DNA of 32,884 nt from Thermodesulfobacteriota bacterium (GCA_021604765.1 BQJP01000008.1:64918-97801); one strand, 5' to 3'; positions 22,731-31,507 are shown, counted from the stretch's first letter. Notes: generated by a model from the letters alone, not told the origin. Made by a program: numbers and translations.

Positions 22731-23054
22731 TTATTTTGATTGCACAATTTTAACTTTCCACTCGCCTGACACGTTAATATCTAGAATGTAATCACCACCC
22801 TTTTCCTGTTTAGAAACGCCTTTTCCAGGCCCTATTTGCTCCACAGCATATCCAAGCGGAACACTGTCGGCGGAATTCATGAGGATTTGCAGATATTGAC
22901 CCTTGGTTTCCCACTGGATCTCCCAATTATCTGGAACTGTTATAGGACCTACACTAACTGTCTCAGATCCACTAAGTTCCTTTATAACTTCTTCAGCTCC
23001 TGCTGGTACTAGCAAGAACATAAACAGAACTAATGATGCGATAAAAACTTTCAT
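22731..23054 (-). CDS. small secreted or periplasmic protein
   Basis: The start is placed at ATG 23054, where AGAAGGGGGG gives a strong ribosome-binding site. An upstream in-frame ATG at 23120 would add 22 residues without signal character. The 107-residue product has a clean signal peptide (MKVFIASLVLFMFLLVPAGAEE), then a beta-rich domain of about 85 residues with IQWETKGQYLQILMNSAD and YILDINVSGEWKVKIVQ. There are no Cys residues in the mature part. The family is not recognised. A 59-nt gap separates it from the membrane protein gene downstream. Confidence 0.65.
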   Translation of the reverse strand: MKVFIASLVLFMFLLVPAGAEEVIKELSGSETVSVGPITVPDNWEIQWETKGQYLQILMNSADSVPLGYAVEQIGPGKGVSKQEKGGDYILDINVSGEWKVKIVQSK

Positions 23055-23173
23055 AATCCCCCCTTCTAGATATAAGTATATTATGGGCACAAGTAATGTA
23101 ATTTTCTCATGCATGGCCACATTCCGAAATTATCATAATCGGACAAGCAGGTTATATACTAAGGTTGTAATTA

Positions 23174-24505
23174 CTAAACAATTCCATACGCTAGCATAAC
23201 GTCGGCAACTTTTACAAATCCGGCAATATTGGCGCCCCTAAAATAATCTATGGTTCCATTTTGCTTTCCGTACTCAATACACTGCTCATGAATCCTTCTC
23301 ATTATTACATGGAGTTTCTCATCAATCTCTTCATGAGTCCATGTAAGACCAAGAGCATTTTGGGACATTTCAAACCCTGATACAGCAACCCCTCCTGCGT
23401 TTGCAGCTTTGCTTGGAGCATGGAGTATGTCTGCATTTTCAAATACTTTAATCCCCTCAAGCGTTGTCGGCATATTGGCGCCTTCGCAAACAACCTTACA
23501 GCCGTTTTTTACTAAAAGGCTGGCATCGCTTTCATCAATTTCATTTTGAGTAGCGCATGGGAATGCGATATCACAAGGTACTTTCCATGGTTTTATGCCA
23601 TCGTGGAATTCACAATCAAATTCAGCAGCATACTCAGATATACGCCCCCTCCTAACTTCCTTCAGATCCTTGATAAAGGAAAGCTTTTCAGTGTCGAGAC
23701 CGTCGGGATCATATATAAAGCCAGAAGAGTCAGAAAGTGTTACGACCTTTGCACCTTCATCGATAAGCTTTTCAACAGTGTAAATAGACACATTTCCTGA
23801 TCCTGAAACTAAACAGGTCTTTCCTTCTAGTGTCTGGTCTTGAACATTTAGCATCTCAGAGGCGAAATAAACACATCCGTACCCAGTAGCTTCAGTCCTT
23901 AATGGACTTCCGCCATAATCAAGTCCTTTTCCTGTCAGGGTCCCTGTGAATTCTGTATGGAGTTTCCTGTACTGTCCATACATATAGCCAATCTCTCTTG
24001 CGCCAACACCGATATCGCCTGCAGGGACATCAATATCTTCACCTATGTGTTTGGACAGCTCTGTCATAAACGCTTGACAAAACCTCATAACTTCACGATC
24101 TGATTTCCCTTTGGGGTCAAAATTAGAGCCGCCTTTTGCTCCCCCCATAGCAAGAGTCGTAAGACTATTCTTAAATATTTGCTCGAAACCAAGAAATTTT
24201 AATATGCCTAAATTAACACTTGGATGAAACCTGAGCCCGCCTTTGTAAGGCCCTATGGCATTATTAAATTGGACCCTGTAACCCTTATTGACCCTAGGGT
24301 GGCCTTCATCATCTTCCCAAACCACCCGGAAAACAATTGTCCGGTCAGGTTCAACTATTCTTTCAAGAATAGAGGCTTTTTCATATTGAGGATTTTTATT
24401 AATAAAAGGTATTAAATTTATAGCAATCTCGTTTACAGCCTGATGAAATTCCGGCTGTCCAGGGTTCTTGCTAATTACGTCTTCCATAAAAGTTTCTAGT
24501 TCCAT
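23174..24505 (-). CDS. gdhA: NADP-type glutamate dehydrogenase
   Basis: The 443-residue length matches hexameric bacterial glutamate dehydrogenase, which converts 2-oxoglutarate plus ammonia to glutamate. Conserved segments are intact: YRVQFNNAIGPYKGGLRFHPSVN, MGGAKGGSNFDPKGKSDREVMRFCQAFM (the catalytic Lys region), VPAGDIGVGAREIGYMYGQY, the dinucleotide-binding CLVSGSGNVSIYTVEKL, and EGANMPTT near the end. The Ser after the acidic position in LSDSSG suits NADPH use. It is a single gene on the minus strand, with gaps of about 120 nt on both sides, and is probably monocistronic. Nothing is unusual. Confidence 0.95.
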   Translation of the reverse strand: MELETFMEDVISKNPGQPEFHQAVNEIAINLIPFINKNPQYEKASILERIVEPDRTIVFRVVWEDDEGHPRVNKGYRVQFNNAIGPYKGGLRFHPSVNLGILKFLGFEQIFKNSLTTLAMGGAKGGSNFDPKGKSDREVMRFCQAFMTELSKHIGEDIDVPAGDIGVGAREIGYMYGQYRKLHTEFTGTLTGKGLDYGGSPLRTEATGYGCVYFASEMLNVQDQTLEGKTCLVSGSGNVSIYTVEKLIDEGAKVVTLSDSSGFIYDPDGLDTEKLSFIKDLKEVRRGRISEYAAEFDCEFHDGIKPWKVPCDIAFPCATQNEIDESDASLLVKNGCKVVCEGANMPTTLEGIKVFENADILHAPSKAANAGGVAVSGFEMSQNALGLTWTHEEIDEKLHVIMRRIHEQCIEYGKQNGTIDYFRGANIAGFVKVADVMLAYGIV

Positions 24506-24627
24506 AATTTTCCCTTTTTTAAGCTCCGGTTTTTAGTAGCATTAGAGCACATTTGTGCATTTTAGATGAAAGAAAGAAATAAACGCTTCTAAATTTATCA
24601 ACAAGAATAAAGTTGGAGCAAATAGAA

Positions 24628-25035
24628 CTAATCCTTGTCGTCTTCTTTCTCAAATTCCAGTGCGCAGGAATTTATACAGTAGCGAAGCCCGGAGGGGTTT
24701 GGACCGTCTGGAAATACATGACCTAAATGCGCGTCACAGCTGCTGCAAAGAACTTCTGTTCTCATCATACCCAGACTTGTGTCGGCTTCTGTAGTAACAT
24801 GTTCTTGACTGGCAGGCTCATAGAAACTCGGCCAGCCTGAGCCGGAATCAAACTTTGTATCGGATTTAAATAATTCCTTTCCACAACCCACACACTTGTA
24901 TATGCCTTGTTCTTTATGATCATTGTACTTTCCGGTAAATGGTCTCTCAGTTCCTTTTTGTCTAGTTACATAGTGCTGCTCTTCGGTCAGCATTTCACGC
25001 CACTCTTCATCAGTTTTTTTAATCTTCTCTGCCAT
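24628..25035 (-). CDS. msrB: peptide-methionine (R)-S-oxide reductase
   Basis: The 135-residue MsrB repairs methionine-R-sulfoxide in proteins. Visible are the zinc ligands CVGCG and [16 protein letters not shown], the substrate motif [10 protein letters not shown], and the catalytic Cys in [11 protein letters not shown]. An extra Cys lies three residues after the catalytic one (INSCAL, where family members usually have Ala). There is no signal peptide, so it is cytoplasmic. GATAGGAGATAGATAGA precedes the ATG. It stands alone between the DHA2 transporter gene and gdhA. Confidence 0.94.
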   Translation of the reverse strand: MAEKIKKTDEEWREMLTEEQHYVTRQKGTERPFTGKYNDHKEQGIYKCVGCGKELFKSDTKFDSGSGWPSFYEPASQEHVTTEADTSLGMMRTEVLCSSCDAHLGHVFPDGPNPSGLRYCINSCALEFEKEDDKD

Positions 25036-25142
25036 TCTATCTATCTCCTATCAAGAGTTATGAATATTTCAGAATTAAGAAATAGTGTATCAGAAATACG
25101 TGAAGAAACATAAAAAAGTTTTATTTTATTAAGTTTTTCGAG

Positions 25143-26711
25143 CTAATGAGGCTTTAATCTCTCAATAGTCACCCATGCTACAAATGTTCCGATGAGCACC
25201 AAACCAGCCGATATCATCATCATCAATCTAAAGCTCGCAAGAAATGAATTCTCGATTGCATTCTTGAGGTCAGTTTTTGTTTCAGTTGAAATTTCTTCAG
25301 GAATATCGATTAGCAAAATCTTGATACGCTGGTCATCAATTGACTGCCTTGTTTCTTCTTGAAGGTCCAGAGAACTTAACTCGTAGTCAAGACTTCTATT
25401 AAAAGTAGATAGAGCAAATACACCCATAATAGCAATTGCCAAAAGCCCAGCTATTCGGCCAACAGTGTTATTGATTCCAGAAGCAACTCCTGATTCTCTA
25501 AGCTCCACAGATTCCATAACAGCGGTTGTTAGTGGTGAAATAATAATTGCCATTCCAATACCTAAAACTGTAATAGCGGGGAAAAAGGTAGTCCAATAGC
25601 TGCCTCCAATACCCGGCAAAGTGAAGAGATAAAAACCTAGTGCAGCCATTATTGTTCCAACTAATAATGGGGGCTTAGCCCCATAGTTAGCCACTAATCC
25701 ACCAGCCCAAGGGGAAACCAAAAAGAGAGCAACCACAAGTGGAGCAAATGCAAGCCCTACACCTGCAGCACTATAGCCTTGAAGCTGAATGAGATTAAAT
25801 GGAATGAAGAATATGGCCCCACTCCACGCGCCCCAAAAAAGTAGAGTAATTAAGTTTCCACCGCTAAATGTCTTTGATTTAAATAGATTGAGAGGCATCA
25901 TAGGTGAAGAGGATCTGCTCTCATGAAATACGAAGCTTAATAAGAAAATTCCACCAGCTACTAGTGGAATAATTACTTTAGGATGGCCAAATCCTACATT
26001 TGCAGAATCAATCAATCCAAAAACAATGCATCCAAATCCGAGTACAGCAAATAATGACCCCCAGACATCAAGCTTCTCTTCTCCATTACCTTTCCGACTT
26101 TCAGGAATCTTCCAATATAGTGTGGCTAAGACTATTATAGCAAGAGGAACGTTAATAAAAAACACAAAACGCCAAGAAAGATTTTGAGCAAGCCACCCAC
26201 CCAATATTGGGCCCAAAGCTGTAGTTATTGCGGTAAATGCCGACCAGGTCCCAATGGCTCTACCTCGCCTCTCATCACTAAAAGATATGTTTACAATTGC
26301 TAAACTACCCGGCACAAGAAGCGCTCCCCCAGCTCCCTGAAAGGCTCTGGCCACAATTAGCTGACTAGTGTTTGGTGACAGACCACACCATATAGAAGCT
26401 CCTGTAAACAGAACAATACCTAGGGCAAATATCCTCTTTCTTCCAAACTTATCCCCTAACGCCCCTCCCAACAGCATGAGGGAAGACATAAAAAGAGCAT
26501 AAGCTTCCATTATCCATTGGACTTGAGGAATAGTGGCGTTGAGCTCCGATTGAAGTACCGGGATAACTACGTTCATTGCCGTGCTGTCTATGAAGGCCAT
26601 TCCTGAGCCCAAAATAGTAGCTAGCAAAACCCAACGTCCAACACTATTACTTACAGGGAAAATTCCTGAAGAGTTATCAACAGTATCCTGCGGTAAAGCC
26701 TTATTCGTCAT
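25143..26711 (-). CDS. DHA2-family MFS multidrug exporter
   Basis: The 522-residue protein has about 14 hydrophobic helices, as in the EmrB/QacA (DHA2) family of proton-drug antiporters. Motif A, GGALGDKFGRKRIF, follows helix 2. RAFQGAGGALLVPGSLAI and the antiporter motif C, LGPILGGWLAQ, are intact, as is the acidic FIDSTAMNVVIPVL of helix 1. A polar loop near residues 440-485 precedes the last helix. It follows the MarR-NmrA-SDR genes on the same strand after 185 nt. Such exporters are often controlled by an adjacent MarR repressor (family knowledge). Drug substrate is unknown. Confidence 0.92.
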   Translation of the reverse strand: MTNKALPQDTVDNSSGIFPVSNSVGRWVLLATILGSGMAFIDSTAMNVVIPVLQSELNATIPQVQWIMEAYALFMSSLMLLGGALGDKFGRKRIFALGIVLFTGASIWCGLSPNTSQLIVARAFQGAGGALLVPGSLAIVNISFSDERRGRAIGTWSAFTAITTALGPILGGWLAQNLSWRFVFFINVPLAIIVLATLYWKIPESRKGNGEEKLDVWGSLFAVLGFGCIVFGLIDSANVGFGHPKVIIPLVAGGIFLLSFVFHESRSSSPMMPLNLFKSKTFSGGNLITLLFWGAWSGAIFFIPFNLIQLQGYSAAGVGLAFAPLVVALFLVSPWAGGLVANYGAKPPLLVGTIMAALGFYLFTLPGIGGSYWTTFFPAITVLGIGMAIIISPLTTAVMESVELRESGVASGINNTVGRIAGLLAIAIMGVFALSTFNRSLDYELSSLDLQEETRQSIDDQRIKILLIDIPEEISTETKTDLKNAIENSFLASFRLMMMISAGLVLIGTFVAWVTIERLKPH

Positions 26712-26896
26712 CTATCTCCCTATCAACTTTCACTAATCTTATCTATGTATATGGAATGTCAACTCCGCAGTGGACATACAGATAGCTTTATCCTACCCGA
26801 ATGAGCAAAAATTATCTCATTTTATTTCCAACACATATTCTGTCATTAGATCGTTAGATAGCAGATAGCACTATTAAGACTCATTTTAATAAAATA

Positions 26897-27751
26897 CTAA
26901 TATGATATTTCGTGGTAGACCTTCCCCCTATAAGTACCTAGTAGTCTGGCAAATATTTTATTAGCAAGCAGCCGAACTATCATATCTCCAATATGGGGTG
27001 AGATTGCATCTGCCAGCATCAAAACTTTTGGCTGAAAAGGCAGAACTATTCGTGCTTGATTGTAATAAACACCATTCACAACCGCTTTAGCAACTGAATC
27101 AACTGTTATTGGAGTCATACTCCTAAATGGGGGTGGCATATCTTCAGGTCTAACGTGATCTAGAAGCGGAGTTCGTGTTAATGCCGGATGTATTATTGAT
27201 ACTTTGATTCCGCTACTTCTAAGTTCCTGTCTTAATGAATCAGTAAATGCAGAAATTGCATGCATTGCAGAAGAATATCCCCCAAAATGAGGAAAAGCTT
27301 TTCGGCCTACAACTGAAGACATATTCATTATATTCCCTTCTCCCTGTTCTTTCATGATAGGAAGGATCTCTTTTGTCACCATAATAGTTCCAAAATAATC
27401 GACTTCCATCATCTCTCTTGTATTTTCAAGGAAATTGCTATCCTCAACCCGACCAACAAATGAACTTCCGGCATTATTAAACAGGACATCAATTCTGCCA
27501 AATTCTTCTAAAACAGTTTTTACCATTTGCCTGACCTGATGAGCATCCGAAACATCTGTAGGAATAACAAGTGTGTTGGGATTAAAATTCCTGATCTCAT
27601 CCGCCACTCTTGCTAACTTGTCAGCCGAGCGGGAAACTAATACTGTTTTTGCTCCTTCCCGGGCAAACTCAAGCGCAGTAGCCTGACCAATACCACTTGA
27701 TGCTCCCGTTACCACAACAACCTTATCTTTAAATCTAACTTTCTCACTCAT
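26897..27751 (-). CDS. short-chain dehydrogenase with substituted YxxxK lysine
   Basis: The 284-residue SDR has VVVTGASSGIGQATA (cofactor loop), NNAG and MNMSS with the catalytic Ser. The active-site segment reads GGYSSAMHAISAF: Tyr is present but the residue four positions on, normally Lys, is Met (ATG on the minus strand, bases 27263-27265). The C-terminal extension, residues about 240-284, is amphipathic (LMLADAISPHIGDMIVRLLANKIF). AAGGAGG lies 9 nt before the ATG. It lies between an NmrA-like gene (52-nt gap) and the DHA2 transporter. If the Met is real, dehydrogenase activity would be weak or changed. Confidence 0.88.
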   Translation of the reverse strand: MSEKVRFKDKVVVVTGASSGIGQATALEFAREGAKTVLVSRSADKLARVADEIRNFNPNTLVIPTDVSDAHQVRQMVKTVLEEFGRIDVLFNNAGSSFVGRVEDSNFLENTREMMEVDYFGTIMVTKEILPIMKEQGEGNIMNMSSVVGRKAFPHFGGYSSAMHAISAFTDSLRQELRSSGIKVSIIHPALTRTPLLDHVRPEDMPPPFRSMTPITVDSVAKAVVNGVYYNQARIVLPFQPKVLMLADAISPHIGDMIVRLLANKIFARLLGTYRGKVYHEISY

Positions 27752-27803
27752 TTCTTAATGCCTCCTTAATTTAGTAAAATTTTTGTATTTATTTTTCTCA
27801 AAA

Positions 27804-28928
27804 TTACACTGCAACTTGATGTTCCTTAGTGCTTCTTACTACATGAGTCGGCTTAAGGAGCGCAGCCCGCTTCTCATTGGCCGTCACCATCCACTCTTCG
27901 CTATCGTGAGCAAGAACAGGTTCCGGCAATAAGGGGTATCCGCGCTCGGACTCCCAGCCATTAAGATCTGGTGCTCGGGTCAACATTGTCCTAAGCATTA
28001 GCCAGGCTGCCTCAAACTTGTTTCCGGTCTTAAATCTAGGAAACACCAGCTCCGGGCGCTCTATATAACGACGCGCGGTGATCTCAAAGTCTTCCGGCGG
28101 TCGTCCGGTTACCAGTTCCACATGATCTGTGGGTGCACCGACAGCATAAGTCCCACCTCTGATCTCCTCTGCGTAGTGTCGGATCTGGGCGATCTCAAAG
28201 TTCGAGAACTCTAGAGCCTTAGCAGCTTTGATGAACATCAAGGTCGGAACATCCCGATAAACAACCTTGCGATCTAAAACATGACCGAACACATCTGCCA
28301 CATCGTGCCCGGAAATAAGCTTAGGGCCCGTCGGGCGGTAGTTTTTGCCGATATGTACTGCTGGCTGCTCTAGAACTGAGGCGGCGACAGAAGCAATGTC
28401 CTCGTTTGAGGGCGGTGCGTTCAGCCCTTCACCGAACGGGAGCATCAGCCTGCCGAAGTGCGCAACCGCTGGCAGACCGAAAAAGTATGTGAACGCAAAC
28501 ATTCCGGGGTTTATATATACGACACCGACCGTCGGCATCCACTGATAGATATTGTTTGTGATCCAGTGCTCACGCTGATGTATCGACGGGTGAGTTGGAT
28601 GAGGGTTCCATGCGGTCAAAAGTGCCACCACCTCTAGCTTCGCTTCCTCTGCGGCCAGAGCGAAAAGCATTGAGCCATGCAACACGTTCTGTGCGAATGG
28701 CGGACAGTAATAAGCGCGCTTAACATCGACGAGCGCCTCGCGGAGATCGCGCATATCGTACAGATCCCCGACGAATATCTCAGCACCAGCTTTCTTAAGG
28801 CGCTCAGAGCGAGAATCGTGACGGCGTACAAGCGCCCTTACAGGAAAACCTTTCTCCAAGAGTTGAGTCACGACCAAAGACCCTGTATGTCCTGCAGCTG
28901 ACGTGACGAGTATTTTTGGTTTATTCAT
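27804..28928 (-). CDS. NmrA-like NAD(P)-binding protein, GC-richer than neighbours
   Basis: The 374-residue atypical SDR begins KILVTSAAGHTGSLVVTQLLEKGFPVRALVR, the glycine-rich nucleotide loop of NmrA-type proteins, with VGDLYDMRDLREAL following. No YxxxK dyad is evident. NmrA-like proteins act as NAD(P)-sensing regulators or reductases (family knowledge). By hand count, 28021-28080 has 32 of 60 G/C and 28681-28740 has 33 of 60, against 23 of 60 at 27241-27300 in the adjacent SDR. This suggests recent acquisition. It lies directly after the MarR gene, with a GTGCATATACAC site (28945-28956) in the 46-nt gap and AGGAGGAATTAA before the ATG. Confidence 0.8.
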   Translation of the reverse strand: MNKPKILVTSAAGHTGSLVVTQLLEKGFPVRALVRRHDSRSERLKKAGAEIFVGDLYDMRDLREALVDVKRAYYCPPFAQNVLHGSMLFALAAEEAKLEVVALLTAWNPHPTHPSIHQREHWITNNIYQWMPTVGVVYINPGMFAFTYFFGLPAVAHFGRLMLPFGEGLNAPPSNEDIASVAASVLEQPAVHIGKNYRPTGPKLISGHDVADVFGHVLDRKVVYRDVPTLMFIKAAKALEFSNFEIAQIRHYAEEIRGGTYAVGAPTDHVELVTGRPPEDFEITARRYIERPELVFPRFKTGNKFEAAWLMLRTMLTRAPDLNGWESERGYPLLPEPVLAHDSEEWMVTANEKRAALLKPTHVVRSTKEHQVAV

Positions 28929-28944
28929 TTAATTCCTCCTATGC

Positions 28945-28956
28945 GTGCATATACAC
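28945..28956. promoter_or_regulatory. candidate MarR operator, copy 1
   Basis: GTGCATATACAC is a near-perfect palindrome in the gap between the MarR and NmrA-like genes. It shares the half-site TATACAC with the site over the marR -10 box. Confidence 0.45.
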
Positions 28957-28974
28957 ATTGTTCTTTAAATTTTT

Positions 28975-29445
28975 TTAGCTCTCTTTCAAATTTGTAACCA
29001 GACCTGTCAAATTAGACATCATAGAATCCCAGTTCTCAAGACCTAGCGCTGTTTTTATTTTTTCCTGTGTTTCTTTCCATAATGGCAGAGCATCGGATAA
29101 AACTTCTTTACCACTGGTCGTAATATTGATAAATTTTGCCCTTCTGTCACTCCCGGGCTTCATCTCTACAAACCCCCTCTTCTCTAAAGGTCCAAGATTC
29201 CGAGCAAGCGTAGTCCTATCAACATCCATCAAATCAGCCAGTTTTGTTAAAGAAATTGGTCCGTAAACAAAAATATGGCCTAAAACTGTATATTGAGTCC
29301 CCTCTAACCCAACAGATTTAAAAGCATCATCGAAAAGATTTTGAACAACCCTTGTGGCTCTCTTCAGGTTGAAAGCTGTACACTCTATGCCCTCAGCAAT
29401 TTCGTGCCTACTTAATTCGTTCGCTTTAACATTTTCTTTAATCAT
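28975..29445 (-). CDS. MarR-family transcriptional regulator
   Basis: The 156-residue winged-helix regulator shows YTVLGHIFVYGPISLTKLADLMDVDRTTLARNLGPLEKRGFVEM (helix-turn-helix) and KPGSDRRAKFINITTSGKEVL (wing with the DxR motif), as in MarR/SlyA proteins. The start is set at ATG 29445, because an upstream in-frame GTG at 29463 would fall within or before the promoter -10 element. Transcription predicted from the near-consensus promoter would begin one or two bases before this ATG, so the mRNA should be leaderless. There is no Shine-Dalgarno. It probably represses itself and the NmrA-like, SDR and transporter genes downstream. Confidence 0.88.
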   Translation of the reverse strand: MIKENVKANELSRHEIAEGIECTAFNLKRATRVVQNLFDDAFKSVGLEGTQYTVLGHIFVYGPISLTKLADLMDVDRTTLARNLGPLEKRGFVEMKPGSDRRAKFINITTSGKEVLSDALPLWKETQEKIKTALGLENWDSMMSNLTGLVTNLKES

Positions 29446-29451
29446 AATTAG

Positions 29452-29463
29452 GAGTATATACAC
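29452..29463. promoter_or_regulatory. candidate MarR operator, copy 2
   Basis: GAGTATATACAC overlaps the marR -10 box and matches the site at 28945-28956 in its TATACAC half. Occupancy would block the promoter. Confidence 0.45.
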
Positions 29464-29481
29464 TTATTAAAGCTTTGTCAA
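29453..29481 (-). promoter_or_regulatory. marR promoter, near-consensus sigma70
   Basis: On the minus strand, TTGACA (29481-29476), exactly 17 nt, then TATACT (29458-29453). The expected start site is at about 29446, immediately before the ATG. Confidence 0.75.
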
Positions 29482-29522
29482 GCATTTTTTTTCAAGATTA
29501 GCAAAATGGTATTCAATCCAGT

Positions 29523-29550
29523 TTGCCTAATTGCCTTTATTTCCTATAAT
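29523..29550 (+). promoter_or_regulatory. coaBC promoter, sigma70-like
   Basis: TTGCCT (29523-29528), a 16-nt spacer and TATAAT (29545-29550), giving a short leader before the ATG at 29573. Confidence 0.6.
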
Positions 29551-29572
29551 ATTATGAAGAGAGTATAAATAA

Positions 29573-30772
29573 ATGAGCAATATAAAAGAGAAAAATATTA
29601 TCCTTGGAGTCACGGGAGGAATAGCCGCATATAAATCCTGTGAGCTTGTAAGGGGACTAATCAAAAAAGATGCTTCCGTACAAGTAGTGATGACCAAAAA
29701 TGCTACTGAATTTATAACTCCTCTTACCCTGCAAACCCTTTCAGGCAATAAAGTGGCTATAAATACTTTTGATCTTGAATGGGAATCTGAGATCGGCCAC
29801 ATTACTCTTGCAGACAATGCCGACCTAATAGTAGTTGCTCCTGCTACCGCAAGTTTTATAGGAAAGGTAGCTTCGGGTATAGCGGATAGTCTTCTCTCTA
29901 CAATAATTCTTGCAACTAGGGCGCCCATAATACTGTGTCCTGCTATGAACGTGAACATGTACGAAAACCCAGCGGTTCAAGAAAACATAAAGAAGCTACA
30001 ACAACGAGGATTAACAGTTATGGAACCTGGAGAAGGGGATCTCGCTTGTGGCTGGGAAGGAAAAGGTCGCCTGCCGGAGATAGATATAATATTATCAGAG
30101 ATTGAGAAAACGTTAACCCCAGAAGATATGAGTAACGAAAAAGTACTCATCACAGCTGGGGCAACAAGAGAGTTTATCGATTCGGTGAGATTTATATCTA
30201 ATCCATCCAGCGGTAAAATGGGATACTCCCTTGCCAAGGAAGCTTCAAACCGGGGCGCGGATGTTGTACTAATTTCGGGAAAGACTAATCTATGCCCTAT
30301 ACCTGGCGTTAAAACAATAAACGTAGAAAGCTCTAAAGATATGTATGATGAAGTCATGTCACATCTAGATTGGTCAACTATTGTAATCAAAGCTGCCGCA
30401 GTGGGTGACTATACACCAACCGAACCTCAAGACGGAAAGATTAAAAAAGACGACAAAGATAAAACCTTAGAACTTAAACGTACTAAAGACATACTTCATG
30501 AAATAGGAAAGAAAAAGAATGGAAGAATTGTAATAGGTTTTGCAGCTGAGACAGATAATTTAATCAAAAACGCTAAAGACAAATTAAAGAAGAAAAATGC
30601 AGATATGATTGTAGCAAACGATGTCTCTAAACCTGGAGCCGGATTTGAAGAGGACACTAATATAGCCCACCTGGTTTACAACAAGAATAGCGAAGAATTA
30701 CCACTTATGCCAAAATCCCACCTAGCAAGAATAATATTTGATAAGATTTCAGAAATTAAAAAAGATCAGTAG
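29573..30772 (+). CDS. coaBC: bifunctional phosphopantothenoylcysteine decarboxylase/synthetase
   Basis: This 399-residue enzyme carries out two steps of coenzyme A synthesis: CTP-dependent joining of phosphopantothenate and cysteine (CoaB, C-terminal) and FMN-dependent decarboxylation (CoaC, N-terminal). The CoaC part shows GVTGGIAAYKSCELVRGL, the catalytic His in IGHITLADNAD, and PAMNVNMYENPAVQ (the PxMNxxMW-like motif, here with Tyr). The CoaB part starts near LITAGATREFIDSVRFISNPSSGKMGY and contains IKAAAVGDYTP and KIKKD. Length and domain order are normal. It is divergent from marR, with only about 110 nt between them. Confidence 0.95.
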   Translation: MSNIKEKNIILGVTGGIAAYKSCELVRGLIKKDASVQVVMTKNATEFITPLTLQTLSGNKVAINTFDLEWESEIGHITLADNADLIVVAPATASFIGKVASGIADSLLSTIILATRAPIILCPAMNVNMYENPAVQENIKKLQQRGLTVMEPGEGDLACGWEGKGRLPEIDIILSEIEKTLTPEDMSNEKVLITAGATREFIDSVRFISNPSSGKMGYSLAKEASNRGADVVLISGKTNLCPIPGVKTINVESSKDMYDEVMSHLDWSTIVIKAAAVGDYTPTEPQDGKIKKDDKDKTLELKRTKDILHEIGKKKNGRIVIGFAAETDNLIKNAKDKLKKKNADMIVANDVSKPGAGFEEDTNIAHLVYNKNSEELPLMPKSHLARIIFDKISEIKKDQ

Positions 30773-30906
30773 GTGCTCTGAGCAACTGTATTTATTACTC
30801 TAGCTGTAATAATTTATGATTTTTGTGCAAGCAATTTCACAAACCTTGCTCTGAACTACTCCAAGATCTACACAAAAATTGAAGAACCTACTATTAGAAT
30901 GAAGAT

Positions 30907-31200
30907 TTAGCCTAAAACTGAATCTTTACAGGCTTTGGCAACCCTGAATTTTACTACTTTTTTGGCTGCAATTTTAATTGTCTCGCCTGTAGCAGGGTTT
31001 CTTCCCATTCTGGCTTTACGTCTGTCTAATACCAGTTTGCCAATTCCTGGGATTGTGAACTGCTTGTTCTTCTTTGCCTCTTTATAGGCAACTGCAGCTA
31101 TTTCATCAAGGATTTCTGTAGCTGCTTTTTTTGTAATACCTGCCTTCTCCGCTATATGGGTAGAAAGCTGAGATTTGGTCATGGGTCTACGAGGTGCCAT
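30907..31200 (-). CDS. HU/IHF-family DNA-binding protein
   Basis: The 97-residue nucleoid protein has the HU fold: MTKSQLSTHIAEKAGITKKAATEILDEI (dimerisation helices), FTIPGIGKLVLDRRKARMGRNPATGETIKIAAKKVVKF (DNA-binding beta arms with the conserved RxGRNPxTG), and a short C-terminal helix. An extra basic MAPRRP leader precedes the usual start. AAAGGAG lies 7 nt before the ATG. It is a single gene with a good promoter, convergent with coaBC. It could act as general HU or as a specialised homologue. Confidence 0.93.
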   Translation of the reverse strand: MAPRRPMTKSQLSTHIAEKAGITKKAATEILDEIAAVAYKEAKKNKQFTIPGIGKLVLDRRKARMGRNPATGETIKIAAKKVVKFRVAKACKDSVLG

Positions 31201-31233
31201 CTTTTACTCCTTTAAATACTGGGTTTTGTCTCA

Positions 31234-31262
31234 ATCTTACTAAAAATATCTAAAAAAATCAA
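31234..31262 (-). promoter_or_regulatory. HU gene promoter, sigma70-like
   Basis: On the minus strand, TTGATT (31262-31257), exactly 17 nt, then TAAGAT (31239-31234), about 35 nt before the HU ATG. Confidence 0.6.
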
Positions 31263-31430
31263 CTGGTTCTGAGAAAAAAGTAAAAACAACTTTAAGGTCA
31301 TTGCTCAACTGTCTCTGGGCATTGAATGTTTTTGTGTCAGAGAACCAAATTGTTGAGAAAAGTGAATAAACATGGACAATTATGAGATAGGGCAACAATT
31401 GAAGCTATTCAGCCAACTAGGAATAAGTCA

Positions 31431-31496
31431 ATGAAATTACTTATATTTAAAAAATATCTTGTGCTAAACTTATTTGGTATTAGTTTATATGTATAG
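31431..31496 (+). CDS. possible 21-residue leader peptide ahead of the RND operon
   Basis: ATG at 31431 opens 21 codons and a stop. The peptide is hydrophobic with two Lys (MKLLIFKKYLVLNLFG...), preceded by AGGAATAAG. It may be a leader peptide or mere chance in AT-rich DNA. Confidence 0.2.
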   Translation: MKLLIFKKYLVLNLFGISLYV

Positions 31497-31507
31497 GTAA
31501 AAGAAAT

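Larger units (their letters stand above)
31201..31507. other. 307-nt divergent intergenic region (HU / RND)
   Basis: It contains the HU promoter on the minus strand and the leader of the RND operon. A 21-codon open frame at 31431-31496 ends 11 nt before the adaptor start. No other feature is recognised. Confidence 0.5.
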
